Of a stretch of DNA of 42,425 bases, positions 1 through 6,993 are shown one piece after another. Origin of the DNA: a virus; the IMG/VR virus record IMGVR_UViG_3300021061_000030, positions 1 through 42,425 of that record, one strand, 5' to 3'. The translations under genes and the position numbers were made by a program. A model generated the notes under the pieces. It did no database searches, was not told where the DNA came from, and saw nothing but the letters and a program-made list of their open reading frames with translations. The stretch's first letter is position 1. Every line of letters starts with the position of its first letter.

Positions 1-152
1 GCCATCGAGCAGGACGCCGACGTCATGCTCCTCATGGCGCGTCCCGCAGCCGCAGGAGATCAGTTCCAGGTAGCGACCGACACGACCGAACTGATCGTCG
101 CCAAGCAGCGCAACGGGCCCGTTGGAACGATTAAGCTGACGTTCCTCCGCGA
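1..152. repeat. Terminal direct repeat, left copy (contig closure)
   Basis: Bases 1-152 match 42274-42425 in the same orientation with one mismatch (A at 25, G at 42298). The repeat sits inside dnaB and restores an intact gene when merged, so it is best read as an assembly overlap of a circular or circularly permuted genome rather than a biological terminal repeat. Confidence 0.9.
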
Positions 153-183
153 TATCACCCGGTTCCAGAATTTCCACAACTGA
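1..183 (+). CDS. dnaB: Replicative DNA helicase DnaB, C-terminal end
   Basis: This is the last 60 codons of the DnaB helicase whose start lies at 41086; reading frame and sequence join exactly across the window ends. The segment carries the end of the RecA-like motor, including the conserved IEQDADV stretch and the AKQRNGP motif near the C-terminus, and stops at TGA 181-183. Joined, the protein is 456 residues, the normal DnaB length. Residue 9 here is Met (ATG at 25-27), whereas the other copy of the same region has Val (GTG at 42298-42300). It is split only because the contig was opened inside the gene. Confidence 0.95.
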   Translation, partial: AIEQDADVMLLMARPAAAGDQFQVATDTTELIVAKQRNGPVGTIKLTFLRDITRFQNFHN

Positions 184-206
184 CACCCCATACGCTCATG
201 AGCTAT

Positions 207-566
207 TCAAGGCCACATCCACGGCCGCCCGTTTTGGGGCGTCGGCGCCTTCTTCGGCGCAGCAAGCTGCTCGGCCAGCCCACGGCGCACCATGCCGAGG
301 AGAATCGTTTCGCCTATCGTCGCGTGGCGCGCGGCAAAGCCGTCCTCGTACAATGCGGCGAGGAACACGGCCTCGTCCCTGAAACTTTCGCTCAGGTAAA
401 CTTCGTTGGCCGTACCGATTTGACTGGCACGAAGCGTCCAGTCGCAGGCGCCGCAGTCGACGTGCCGGAGGAACAGGCGGAATTTAGCGGTGGGAAACTC
501 CACCTCGAGCGGCACGCGTGCGAGCAGCCGAAACCAGACCGGGTCGAGGCGTTGGAGGCGAGGCAT
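207..566 (-). CDS. Hypothetical protein on the minus strand
   Basis: This 119-residue frame lies between dnaB and the first small rightward gene and is the only protein-like frame there. Its middle has a natural mix of hydrophobic and acidic residues, with a DCGACDW segment containing two cysteines, while the overlapping plus-strand frame is Arg/Pro-rich and shadow-like. The chosen start is the ATG at 566; the frame continues upstream only as Arg/Ser-rich sequence. No family is recognised. It would be transcribed against both neighbours. Confidence 0.5.
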   Translation of the reverse strand: MPRLQRLDPVWFRLLARVPLEVEFPTAKFRLFLRHVDCGACDWTLRASQIGTANEVYLSESFRDEAVFLAALYEDGFAARHATIGETILLGMVRRGLAEQLAAPKKAPTPQNGRPWMWP

Positions 567-619
567 CGGGCGGACGCTATTCCCGCCAGGATCGAGAGCA
601 ACTGAGGGGAACGAAGCCC

Positions 620-826
620 GTGAATCCGATCCGCTCCGCAGACCACTACGCCGACGCGATGACGCGCATCGCCGAGCTTGAGCGCAAGCTGCTGCTCGCG
701 CGGAAGGGGCTGTTCTGGATTCAGGTCCGTGCCGCCTGCGATGCGGGCGAGCCACTAGCCGACAAGATCGTGGCCGTGGCGACCGACCACCTCAACGAGA
801 CGGCTGACGCCGCGCTACCCAGCTAA
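620..826 (+). CDS. Small hypothetical protein, paralogue of the gene at 3310
   Basis: This 68-residue protein starts at GTG 620, four bases after a GAACGAA motif at 609-615. An N-terminal stretch leads into a short helical segment (IAELERKLLLARKGL) followed by an Ala/Asp-rich end. From about residue 20 it is nearly identical to the protein at 3310-3510, and the DNA of the two 3' ends is virtually the same, so one is a recent copy of the other. No known family is recognised. The high DNA identity means the 3' region was duplicated or gene-converted recently. Confidence 0.75.
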   Translation: MNPIRSADHYADAMTRIAELERKLLLARKGLFWIQVRAACDAGEPLADKIVAVATDHLNETADAALPS

Positions 827-833
827 GAACGAA
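731..833 (+). repeat. 103-bp direct repeat, copy 1
   Basis: This segment matches 3415-3517 with one mismatch (T805 against C3489). It covers the 3' end of the small gene at 620, its stop codon, and the GAACGAA motif after it. Identity stops right after the motif, so the duplicated unit ends with the inter-gene signal. Confidence 0.9.
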
Positions 834-848
834 AGCGCAGGAGAACCC

Positions 849-1172
849 ATGCCCAAAAACAAATACCTCAAGACCTCCAACAAGCTGCGGCACCAACTGC
901 TGTCCGCAGTCAGCGCGGCCACCATGACCCTCTGCAACGAGCACGTACCCGCGCATCTCGACGGTCCGCCGGAGACGTGGCCCGAGGATCAGAAGAAACT
1001 CTGGGACCTCATCACCGAAGCCGAACACCGGTGCCGCCGGAACATCGAGGCGGTGTTGATCGGTGCCCGCCGGATGGCGTTCGACAGCCACGCCGACGAA
1101 ATGGACCAAACCGCTGCCGCGTTGAAGGAGTCGGCCGACTCGCTTCGCGACGTGGCTCCACCCAACGCCTGA
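849..1172 (+). CDS. Hypothetical protein, helical
   Basis: This 107-residue protein starts at ATG 849, after a GAACGAA motif at 827-833 and an AGGAG stretch, one of the few Shine-Dalgarno-like sequences in this cluster. The sequence is mostly predicted helix with Lys-rich N-terminus and an acidic, Ala-rich second half. I recognise no domain. It belongs to the rightward small-gene run and is followed by another GAACGAA copy at 1178-1184. Confidence 0.75.
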   Translation: MPKNKYLKTSNKLRHQLLSAVSAATMTLCNEHVPAHLDGPPETWPEDQKKLWDLITEAEHRCRRNIEAVLIGARRMAFDSHADEMDQTAAALKESADSLRDVAPPNA

Positions 1173-1199
1173 CCGCGGAACGAAAGGTGGCCAATTTTT

Positions 1200-1406
1200 A
1201 TGCCTACGTTGACATTCAACCACAGCGACGCCGAGGCGAAGGCGCTCGAACAGCTCGCGGCGGAAAAGGACATGAGCAAGACCGCCGTGCTCAAGCAGGC
1301 GTTGCGGCTTTACCAGACGGTCCACGAGCGCGCGAAGCGCGGTTACACCCTCCACCTCGAACCGGACGCGCCTTCAAAGCGGAAGGTCGAACTGATCCCG
1401 CTCTGA
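1200..1406 (+). CDS. Ribbon-helix-helix (CopG/Arc-like) DNA-binding protein
   Basis: This 68-residue protein has the layout of a ribbon-helix-helix regulator: a short N-terminal strand (residues 2-7), a helix rich in Ala/Glu (10-23), the MSKTAVLK turn typical of these proteins (25-32), and a second helix. RHH proteins bind DNA as dimers through the strand, as antitoxins or transcription factors. No toxin gene is visible next to it; the following gene at 1412 is unrecognised. It could regulate the early run, but no operator was identified nearby. Confidence 0.7.
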   Translation: MPTLTFNHSDAEAKALEQLAAEKDMSKTAVLKQALRLYQTVHERAKRGYTLHLEPDAPSKRKVELIPL

Positions 1407-1411
1407 CCCCC

Positions 1412-1681
1412 ATGGAACCACACGACCGGGCTGCGGCCCTTTTCGAGCGATGCAAGCAGGCCGGACTTGTCGGCATCAATGGCGACGGTGCGCCGACCCG
1501 CGACATGGTCGCTGAGGCGATTCTGGACGCCGGGGACTACAGCGCCGAATGCAGCGAACTGGCGACCTACTGTCGCCGGCTCGTGCGCCTCGTGCGCAAG
1601 ACCGATCCGCAAAACAAGGTGGCCGCGGACTGCGTGGAGTTTCTCCGCTGCATCGGCGAAGCGAAGGCAATCAACCGCTGA
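1412..1681 (+). CDS. Hypothetical protein
   Basis: This 89-residue protein starts at ATG 1412, five bases after the stop of the RHH gene, and has no GAACGAA motif before it, unlike most neighbours. It looks alpha-helical and contains four cysteines without a clear metal-binding spacing. No domain is recognised. Close spacing suggests cotranscription with the RHH gene. Confidence 0.7.
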   Translation: MEPHDRAAALFERCKQAGLVGINGDGAPTRDMVAEAILDAGDYSAECSELATYCRRLVRLVRKTDPQNKVAADCVEFLRCIGEAKAINR

Positions 1682-1687
1682 CACCCC

Positions 1688-1852
1688 ATGAAACTCCCGA
1701 TGCGACCCTTCTTCCTCCGCTCGGCCGACCGCTACGGGCGAGCCCTACAAATGGCGCGCGCAGCGCGGGACAACGGCAACCGCACGCTGATGCGGCGGTG
1801 GGCGTTGGAGTTCCGCGAAGAGCGCAAGCTGTTGCTCTCCTACGCTCGATAA
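1688..1852 (+). CDS. Very small basic hypothetical protein
   Basis: This 54-residue frame starts at ATG 1688, six bases after the previous stop, and ends at TAA 1850-1852. It is rich in Arg and Leu (about 13 Arg) and would be a basic helical protein, possibly nucleic-acid binding. The tight fit between neighbours supports it as a gene; composition alone does not identify a function. Confidence 0.6.
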   Translation: MKLPMRPFFLRSADRYGRALQMARAARDNGNRTLMRRWALEFREERKLLLSYAR

Positions 1853-1867
1853 CCCCGAACAACACCT

Positions 1868-2071
1868 ATGCCTAACGACCGCAAAATCGTCATCAATGTC
1901 GTCCCGCAGAGCCCCGCGGCGTGGGAGAACATCTCGCTCGCCGTGTTCTTCGTCGCGTGCGCGGTCGGGGTCCACTCTATCGCGGGTTGCTGTGCCCGCG
2001 TGGACGAGGCGCGCCACCGCGCGGAGTCGGTGAAGATCACCGACAACACCGTCATCACGGCCAAGCCGTAG
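1868..2071 (+). CDS. Small single-pass membrane protein
   Basis: This 67-residue protein has a hydrophobic segment at about residues 20-42 (ISLAVFFVACAVGVHSIAG), followed by a polar, charged tail with two cysteines. It is probably anchored in the inner membrane. It is preceded by the variant motif GAACAAC at 1857-1863. Function is unknown. Confidence 0.7.
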   Translation: MPNDRKIVINVVPQSPAAWENISLAVFFVACAVGVHSIAGCCARVDEARHRAESVKITDNTVITAKP

Positions 2072-2125
2072 GGAACGAAGCCACTGCCGGAAGAGGGGTT
2101 CACCGCCGCGTTAAACTGACCGCGC

Positions 2126-2251
2126 ATGAAGATTACAACTACCCAGCGCCGAGCGCTCTCCCGCCTCATGGCCACGTACCGGAACCGCTACGCGACCGAC
2201 CGCAACATCGCTCAAATTCGCACCGCGATTCGCAGCATCCTCCGCAAATGA
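2126..2251 (+). CDS. Very small basic peptide gene
   Basis: This 41-residue frame starts at ATG 2126 and ends at TGA 2249-2251, overlapping the next gene start in an ATGA arrangement. It is strongly basic (many Arg). A GAACGAA motif lies at 2073-2079, about 47 bases upstream of the start, an unusually long gap. The overlap with the next gene is the main support. Confidence 0.5.
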   Translation: MKITTTQRRALSRLMATYRNRYATDRNIAQIRTAIRSILRK

Positions 2252-2439
2252 AAGCCACCGATAGAATCAACGATGAGGGCGAAGACGCTCTCCAAGAAAT
2301 CAGCCACGAGTTGGAGCAAATCGCCGTCGAAATCCGCAACCGCGGCATGCGCGGCCGGATGGTCGGCGACGTTGCCGGCGCTGCCCGCGTGCTCCGTGAG
2401 CTGACGCAGCGCGTTGAGCTGCTGACCCACTGCGACTGA
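2248..2439 (+). CDS. Small acidic helical hypothetical protein
   Basis: This 63-residue protein begins at ATG 2248, overlapping the previous stop by four bases, which suggests translational coupling. It is rich in Glu/Leu/Arg heptad-like spacing (residues 10-32 and 43-60) and could form short coiled coils. No family is recognised. Its stop TGA overlaps the GAACGAA motif at 2438-2444. Confidence 0.7.
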   Translation: MKATDRINDEGEDALQEISHELEQIAVEIRNRGMRGRMVGDVAGAARVLRELTQRVELLTHCD

Positions 2440-2453
2440 ACGAAGGAGCCTAC

Positions 2454-2786
2454 ATGAAGCCAGCAAATGAACGCGCGTTAGACCTTTCCTCGCTTGTAGG
2501 GGAGGTGTGGCGCTCTGCTTACCGATCGGCGCAGGAGGACGTTGAAAACGGACGCCCCGGAGGCGCGGCTGATGCGTGGAAGGAACACGGCTTCTTTGAC
2601 GACAAGGTGTGTGTCTTGCGTCGAGGAATCATGGCATTCGCGGACGACGTGGCGCGAATCGACTACCTTGCTACGCACCACCCCAACCTCGCTGTGCAGA
2701 TCAGCCGCAATGCGATTTCGACGCCTCCCTTACGCGAGGCGATTGACCGAGAAATCGAGCAGTCTACGGAGCTTCCGCACGCCTGA
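2454..2786 (+). CDS. Hypothetical protein
   Basis: This 110-residue protein starts at ATG 2454, ten bases after a GAACGAA motif and downstream of a GGAG sequence. It is soluble and mixed in composition, with no transmembrane segment. No domain is recognised. It belongs to the rightward small-gene run. Confidence 0.7.
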   Translation: MKPANERALDLSSLVGEVWRSAYRSAQEDVENGRPGGAADAWKEHGFFDDKVCVLRRGIMAFADDVARIDYLATHHPNLAVQISRNAISTPPLREAIDREIEQSTELPHA

Positions 2787-2801
2787 CGCCGAACGAACCC
2801 T

Positions 2802-3038
2802 ATGGACCTCAAAGGCAGATACGTGACCTTCGTGTGTCGGATCACGGACCCGGAGAAATACGCGGGCGAGAACCCGATGAACACTCACCAATTGGCTGGC
2901 GTTGAAGTCGTCGGGATCTCGGTAGGCGACCTGATGGGCTACAGCGACAAGCTAGAGGAGCTGTGCGGAGGCCAAGAAAACGAGGCCGTGCGGGCGGCGT
3001 TCGAGAAACACTGCCTTCCCGGTCAGCAGCGCATCTAA
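2802..3038 (+). CDS. Hypothetical protein
   Basis: This 78-residue protein starts at ATG 2802, four bases after a GAACGAA motif at 2791-2797, with no Shine-Dalgarno sequence. It is acidic in its second half and predicted to be soluble. No family is recognised. Confidence 0.7.
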   Translation: MDLKGRYVTFVCRITDPEKYAGENPMNTHQLAGVEVVGISVGDLMGYSDKLEELCGGQENEAVRAAFEKHCLPGQQRI

Positions 3039-3049
3039 GAACAACTTCA

Positions 3050-3301
3050 ATGAAGAATAATCCTCCGCTTCACCTGAAGCTCGAACCGTCGCCTGGTGCC
3101 GAGATCGGCGATTGCTACGACCACGCGGCGAAAATCGTCCGCAAGGTCGGGTGCGTCGTGAACTTCGACTTCAACGAGGTCTTCTGCGGCGTCCGGCCGT
3201 GCGACATCCGCGGCAAGGGCCGGCGTGCGCGATTCATCGAGGTGTATCACCGCGAAATGACGAAAAAGGCCGGCTGCAAGATCTGCTACGCCAACCCGTA
3301 G
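3050..3301 (+). CDS. Cysteine-containing hypothetical protein
   Basis: This 83-residue protein starts at ATG 3050 after the variant motif GAACAAC at 3039-3045. It has six cysteines spread across the protein (including FCGVRPCD and GCKICY), so metal binding is possible. The first part is helical and the end basic. The function is not recognised. Confidence 0.7.
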   Translation: MKNNPPLHLKLEPSPGAEIGDCYDHAAKIVRKVGCVVNFDFNEVFCGVRPCDIRGKGRRARFIEVYHREMTKKAGCKICYANP

Positions 3302-3309
3302 GGGAACGA

Positions 3310-3510
3310 ATGACTGCGATACCTCATCATCACGCAGGCGACTTAGCCCGCATCCACGAACTAGAGCGAAAGTTGATGCTCGCCCGGAAGGGCCTACTTT
3401 GGATTCAGGTCCGCGCCGCCTGCGATGCGGGCGAGCCACTAGCCGACAAGATCGTGGCCGTGGCGACCGACCACCTCAACGAGACGGCCGACGCCGCGCT
3501 ACCCAGCTAA
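3310..3510 (+). CDS. Small hypothetical protein, paralogue of the gene at 620
   Basis: This 66-residue protein starts at ATG 3310, whose A is the last base of a GAACGAA motif (3304-3310), so motif and start codon overlap. Its last 45 or so residues are nearly identical to the protein at 620-826; the N-terminus differs and is His-rich. No known family is recognised. The pattern suggests that a conserved C-terminal module was copied behind a different N-terminus. Confidence 0.75.
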   Translation: MTAIPHHHAGDLARIHELERKLMLARKGLLWIQVRAACDAGEPLADKIVAVATDHLNETADAALPS

Positions 3511-3517
3511 GAACGAA
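3415..3517 (+). repeat. 103-bp direct repeat, copy 2
   Basis: This segment matches 731-833 with one mismatch and includes the gene's 3' end, stop codon and the following GAACGAA motif. Upstream of 3415 the similarity between the genes decays to protein level only. Confidence 0.9.
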
Positions 3518-3528
3518 CCCAATCTCCG

Positions 3529-3882
3529 ATGAAAATTCAAATAGACGACCTAACAACGCTCGCAAACCACCTCGAAAAGCTAACTGAGGCGGCGAGACGC
3601 GGCCACGGATGGACCTACGATGACGAGGTGAAGATGCTCCGCCAGACGGCGGAGGAATTGAAGCTCCTGCGCGGTCGCGAGGCGACCACGATGAGGCTCG
3701 CGAAGCACATCGAAGAACTGACGAAGGACAAGGAGCGGCTGGACTGGATTGAAGCAAACCGCGTGGACCTCAGCGAAGTCCATGGCGAGTGGTGCGTGTT
3801 CACCTTTCCCGACGCCCAGTCTTATACCTTTTCCAAAACCCCGCGCGAGGCCATCGACAAGGCTCGCGCCATCAAACGCTGA
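3529..3882 (+). CDS. Hypothetical protein with N-terminal coiled coil
   Basis: This 117-residue protein is strongly helical in residues 1-75, with Leu/Glu/Lys heptad-like patterns (for example LRQTAEELKLLRGRE and HIEELTKDKERLDWIE). A shorter mixed domain follows, containing WCVFTFPDAQSYTFSKTPREAIDKA. The C-terminal part resembles small phage proteins of unknown role that follow a coiled coil with a strand-rich tail. The function is unknown. Confidence 0.75.
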   Translation: MKIQIDDLTTLANHLEKLTEAARRGHGWTYDDEVKMLRQTAEELKLLRGREATTMRLAKHIEELTKDKERLDWIEANRVDLSEVHGEWCVFTFPDAQSYTFSKTPREAIDKARAIKR

Positions 3883-3908
3883 GGCCGTCGAACAAAGGGG
3901 ACAAATTT

Positions 3909-4205
3909 ATGGCTACCCACCAAATCGAAACGACCGCGCAGAAATCCGTCCGTGGTGTCTGGCGCGAACACCGCGAAGAGCGCGAACAGATGAATCGCCG
4001 GCACGAGCGCGAAATGGCCGCGGCCGTCGCGGCCGAGTTTCCCGTTGGCTGCAAGGTCAAGTGGAAGCACGGCCATAACATGATTTCCGGGCTCGTGTTC
4101 GAGCACATGCGGTATTCGTGGCACTCCGAGAAGGTCATCGTCCAGAACACGAAATCCGGGGCGAAAAAGGAAATCGAAGCGTGGGAGTTGGAGCACGCCG
4201 ACTGA
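3909..4205 (+). CDS. Hypothetical protein, charged helix plus small beta domain
   Basis: This 98-residue protein starts at ATG 3909, preceded by GAACAAA at 3891-3897. Residues 15-42 form a very charged Glu/Arg helix; residues 43-95 look like a small beta barrel (FPVGCKVKWKHG, KVIVQNTKSGAKKEIEAWELE), a pattern seen in KOW/SH3-like folds. That fold is a guess from pattern. Its first five residues (MATHQ) equal those of the gene at 5051. Confidence 0.7.
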   Translation: MATHQIETTAQKSVRGVWREHREEREQMNRRHEREMAAAVAAEFPVGCKVKWKHGHNMISGLVFEHMRYSWHSEKVIVQNTKSGAKKEIEAWELEHAD

Positions 4206-4224
4206 GCCACCGGGAACGACACCT

Positions 4225-4389
4225 ATGCTCGAATACGCTCTCGCATTCCTGATCGTCGCCATTCTGTGCGGCGTCGTTGGTTTCAGCGGCGCCACAGGCG
4301 TCGTCGTCTTCATCGCCAAGATCGGCTTCATCGTATTCCTCGTCCTTTTCCTACTCGCGTTGGTGTTCGAGTGGCCGCGTCGGCGCTGA
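4225..4389 (+). CDS. DUF1328-like two-helix membrane peptide
   Basis: This 54-residue protein is almost wholly hydrophobic: two transmembrane helices (about 2-22 and 28-49) and a short basic tail ending WPRRR. Start pattern MLEYALAFLIVAI, the GxxGFSGATG turn, and IAKIGFIVFLVLFLLALVF closely follow the bacterial DUF1328 (YtjA-type) family, whose typical length is also 50-60 residues. That family is common in bacterial chromosomes and its role is unknown. It sits in the small-gene run after GAACGAC at 4214-4220. A holin-like role is possible but unsupported. Confidence 0.7.
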   Translation: MLEYALAFLIVAILCGVVGFSGATGVVVFIAKIGFIVFLVLFLLALVFEWPRRR

Positions 4390-4409
4390 GGGGCACGAAA
4401 GCTTTCCCG

Positions 4410-4733
4410 ATGAACGCGACTAATCACCTATTGGCTGTCCTCGCAGAAGAGGGCGGCGAAGTCGGCAAGGAGTGCCACAAGGCCCAGCGGTTCGGCCTCG
4501 ACGACAAGGTCACCCTGGACCCACAAGGTCCACGCGGCACGACCGGCCCAACCAACCGCGAGAAGATCGTTGCCGAACTCAACGACATGCTCGGCGTCGT
4601 GCAAATGCTGGTAGATCGCGGCGTGTTGCCTGCGAACTGGCAGGACAAGGCCGCGCAGGAGCGGAAGGCGATGAAGGTCGCACGCTACATGGACTACGCA
4701 GTGCGCGTTGGCGCTCTCGAGCCCAATACCTAG
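4410..4733 (+). CDS. MazG-like nucleotide pyrophosphohydrolase
   Basis: This 107-residue protein has the all-alpha NTP pyrophosphohydrolase pattern: an early LAEEGGEVGKE segment (Glu13, Glu14, Glu17) and a later EKIVAELNDMLGVV segment (Glu56, Asp59), matching the ExxE and ExxD metal-binding motifs. Family enzymes hydrolyse dNTPs or (p)ppGpp-like nucleotides to monophosphates; in phages they may adjust nucleotide pools or the stringent response. The KAQRFGL stretch is typical of the phage subgroup. A degenerate motif GCACGAA lies upstream at 4393-4399. Confidence 0.75.
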   Translation: MNATNHLLAVLAEEGGEVGKECHKAQRFGLDDKVTLDPQGPRGTTGPTNREKIVAELNDMLGVVQMLVDRGVLPANWQDKAAQERKAMKVARYMDYAVRVGALEPNT

Positions 4734-4754
4734 GCGAACGAACCCAATTTCCCC

Positions 4755-5039
4755 ATGAGCAACCGATTCAGCCCAGCACACGCGCGTCGTGAAAACGAGA
4801 ACGCGCAGCTCGACCGCGACGGCTTCCCGCCGTGCGTGATGACCGTCGCCGAGTTCAAGGAACATCTCGACCGGACGTTTCCCGGAGACGGGTTTCGGAT
4901 CGTCGCATTCCGCGTCCGCGGCTATTGCCCCGGCGGCACGATCACCTCGCGGCGCGGGGAGATGCCTGGCCTCCGCGCCAACAAGGTCCAGGTGGCGGCG
5001 TGCCAAGCGGCGTGGAAGCGCGCCAAGCGGGCGGTGTAG
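4755..5039 (+). CDS. Hypothetical protein
   Basis: This 94-residue protein starts at ATG 4755 after a GAACGAA motif at 4736-4742. It is basic toward the C-terminus (ending AAWKRAKRAV) and contains two cysteines. No domain is recognised. Confidence 0.7.
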   Translation: MSNRFSPAHARRENENAQLDRDGFPPCVMTVAEFKEHLDRTFPGDGFRIVAFRVRGYCPGGTITSRRGEMPGLRANKVQVAACQAAWKRAKRAV

Positions 5040-5050
5040 CGAACGAATCT

Positions 5051-5323
5051 ATGGCCACCCACCAGACAGGCTCACGCGAATATCCGGTAGAGGAGCAAGC
5101 TCCCACCGTGACCGACATCCAGGGCCGCGAAGGCTGGAAGCTGCACCATGAGGCTCCCAGCGGCCCCAGCAAGATCGTGCGCCCCGATGGGGTCTGTGCG
5201 TTCTATCGCTACATGCCGACCACGCAGGAAGAGGCGCGGCTGATCGTTTGGGCCTACACCGAAGGCCACAAGCACGGCGACAGCGAGCGGCGCGAAGCGT
5301 TGAAGAAAACCCTCGGGCTCTGA
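5051..5323 (+). CDS. Hypothetical protein
   Basis: This 90-residue protein starts at ATG 5051, three bases after GAACGAA (5041-5047), and shares its first five residues with the protein at 3909. The remainder is soluble and unrecognised, with a helical C-terminal third rich in Glu, Arg and Lys. Confidence 0.7.
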   Translation: MATHQTGSREYPVEEQAPTVTDIQGREGWKLHHEAPSGPSKIVRPDGVCAFYRYMPTTQEEARLIVWAYTEGHKHGDSERREALKKTLGL

Positions 5324-5345
5324 CCCGAACGAACCAGCTTTCACG

Positions 5346-5606
5346 ATGAAGCCGCTACAAATCTTCTGCGAACGCGAGCCATGGAACATGGGCCGCATCG
5401 CGCTTTACATCCGCGCCGGCCAAGCCGTCGCGTCTCCCATCGTCATGGCGCCGGTAGCGGAGGGGCTTCGCTACGATCCCGCACTGACGCTCGAACCCGA
5501 GCAGGCGCAGGCGTTGATGGACGAGCTTTGGCGCACGGGCTTGCGCCCAACCGAGCGGCACCTGGCGGACATGCGAGCCTTGGTCTTCAAGACCGGCAAA
5601 CCCTGA
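5346..5606 (+). CDS. Hypothetical protein
   Basis: This 86-residue protein starts at ATG 5346 after GAACGAA at 5327-5333. The pattern, with an N-terminal strand pair followed by LTLEPEQAQALMDELWRTGLRP, resembles small phage proteins of unknown function with a beta-strand platform and a helix. It ends at TGA 5604-5606. Confidence 0.7.
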   Translation: MKPLQIFCEREPWNMGRIALYIRAGQAVASPIVMAPVAEGLRYDPALTLEPEQAQALMDELWRTGLRPTERHLADMRALVFKTGKP

Positions 5607-5619
5607 TGGAACAACTCCA

Positions 5620-5832
5620 ATGCCACGATTCACCAAAGCAACCCCGCTGAGCTGGCCCGAGCCCGTGCGCGAAGAGCGCGCCGCGTGTTTCGTGTGCGGC
5701 AAGAACGTCGCGACCTACGTCCCCGCCGGCGGGGACGGGAGCGTGCGGCTTTTCCGCTCCCACAAGCGCACCGGCCCGGCCGGCGTGCCGTTCATCTGCG
5801 CGGGCACGCGTCAGGAAGACCCCAACTGGTAG
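5620..5832 (+). CDS. Small putative zinc-binding protein
   Basis: This 70-residue protein has a CFVC pair (Cys23, Cys26), His48 and Cys60, consistent with a single zinc finger-like site. Its N- and C-termini are polar. It is preceded by GAACAAC at 5609-5615. The metal site is inferred from spacing only. Confidence 0.65.
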   Translation: MPRFTKATPLSWPEPVREERAACFVCGKNVATYVPAGGDGSVRLFRSHKRTGPAGVPFICAGTRQEDPNW

Positions 5833-5845
5833 GGAACGAAAAGGC

Positions 5846-6973
5846 GTGATCTCCTACATCTCAGTTTGCAGCGGAATCGAGGCGGCGACTGTGGCGTGGC
5901 ACCCGCTCGGCTGGCGCGCCGCCGCGTTCTCGGAGATCGAGCAATTCCCTGCGGCGGTGCTGGGCGAACACTACCCGAACGTCCCAAACCGGGGCGACAT
6001 GACCAAATTCAAAACATGGCCCGATGAACCAATCGACCTTCTTGTTGGAGGAACCCCCTGCCAGGCGTTCAGCATCGCCGGCCTGCGCAAAGGACTGGAT
6101 GACCCGCGCGGTAATCTCACCCTCGTCTTTCTTGCTCTGGCTCGAAAGTATCGGACCCGCTGGGTGGTGTGGGAGAACGTCCCCGGAGTGTTATCTGATC
6201 GAGGAAATGCGTTCGGCCAATTCCTCTTTGGCTTGGGGCAACTCGGGTATGGGTGGGCCTACCGGGTGCTTGACGCTCAATACTTCGGAGTTCCCCAGCG
6301 ACGCCGTCGCGTCTTCGTTGTCGGATATCTTGGAGACTGGCGACGTGCCGCAGCGGTTCTTTTTGAGCCCGAAAGCCTGCGCGGGGATTCTGCGCCGCGC
6401 CGCGAACCGGGCCAAAGAGTTGCCGGAACGGTTACGCGTGGCGCTCTCGATGGTAGCAGCCCGTGCGGTGGGGACGGCAGAGACTCCTTCCTCGTGACAC
6501 ACGCGCTTCGCGCCGAAGGATTCGACGCGAGCGAAGACGGAACGGGGCGTGGCACGCCGCTGGTGCCGATTGCCTTTTCGGCGAAAGACTATGGTGCCGA
6601 CGCCGGCGAACTGAGTCCGACGCTGCGCGCTGGCGGCCACACCGGCAGTCACGCCAACGGAGGAGTCATGCCGGCCGTTGCCTTTCAGGAGTGCGTGACT
6701 GGCGTCCGAGAATATCCCGAGGCAGGCACGCTGCGCGCCGGCGGCCCTGGGCATGATCCGGTCGGGACGCGGCTGCGTATCGGGATGTCCGTGCGTCGGG
6801 TCACCCCGCGCGAGTGCGAGCGCCTGCAAGGCTTTCCCGACGACTACACCCGCATCATGTATCGCGGAAAACTCGCGGCTGACGGCCCGCGTTACAAGGC
6901 GCTGGGAAACTCCATGGCGGTCCCCGTCATGCGCTGGATCGGCCAGCGCATCGCGATCGCCGACACCCTCTAG
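5846..6973 (+). CDS. DNA (cytosine-5) methyltransferase
   Basis: This 375-residue enzyme transfers a methyl group from SAM to C5 of cytosine. Motif I is SVCSGIEAA (residues 6-14), the catalytic Cys is in GGTPCQAFS (Cys72), ENVPG is at 110-114 and the QRRRRVF motif at 151-157. A target-recognition region spans about 165-320, and motifs IX (RRVTPRECERLQGFP) and X (KALGNSMAVPV) close the protein. The start is GTG 5846, five bases after GAACGAA (5834-5840). No matching restriction endonuclease is adjacent, so self-protection of phage DNA is the likely role. The target sequence cannot be read from the protein. Confidence 0.93.
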   Translation: MISYISVCSGIEAATVAWHPLGWRAAAFSEIEQFPAAVLGEHYPNVPNRGDMTKFKTWPDEPIDLLVGGTPCQAFSIAGLRKGLDDPRGNLTLVFLALARKYRTRWVVWENVPGVLSDRGNAFGQFLFGLGQLGYGWAYRVLDAQYFGVPQRRRRVFVVGYLGDWRRAAAVLFEPESLRGDSAPRREPGQRVAGTVTRGALDGSSPCGGDGRDSFLVTHALRAEGFDASEDGTGRGTPLVPIAFSAKDYGADAGELSPTLRAGGHTGSHANGGVMPAVAFQECVTGVREYPEAGTLRAGGPGHDPVGTRLRIGMSVRRVTPRECERLQGFPDDYTRIMYRGKLAADGPRYKALGNSMAVPVMRWIGQRIAIADTL

Positions 6974-6993
6974 AACGAACCCTCATTTTCCCC

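Noticed and set aside
198-605. A 135-codon plus-strand frame after dnaB
   Set aside because: Its composition is Arg/Pro-rich and shadow-like, whereas the minus-strand frame over the same bases reads like a folded protein.
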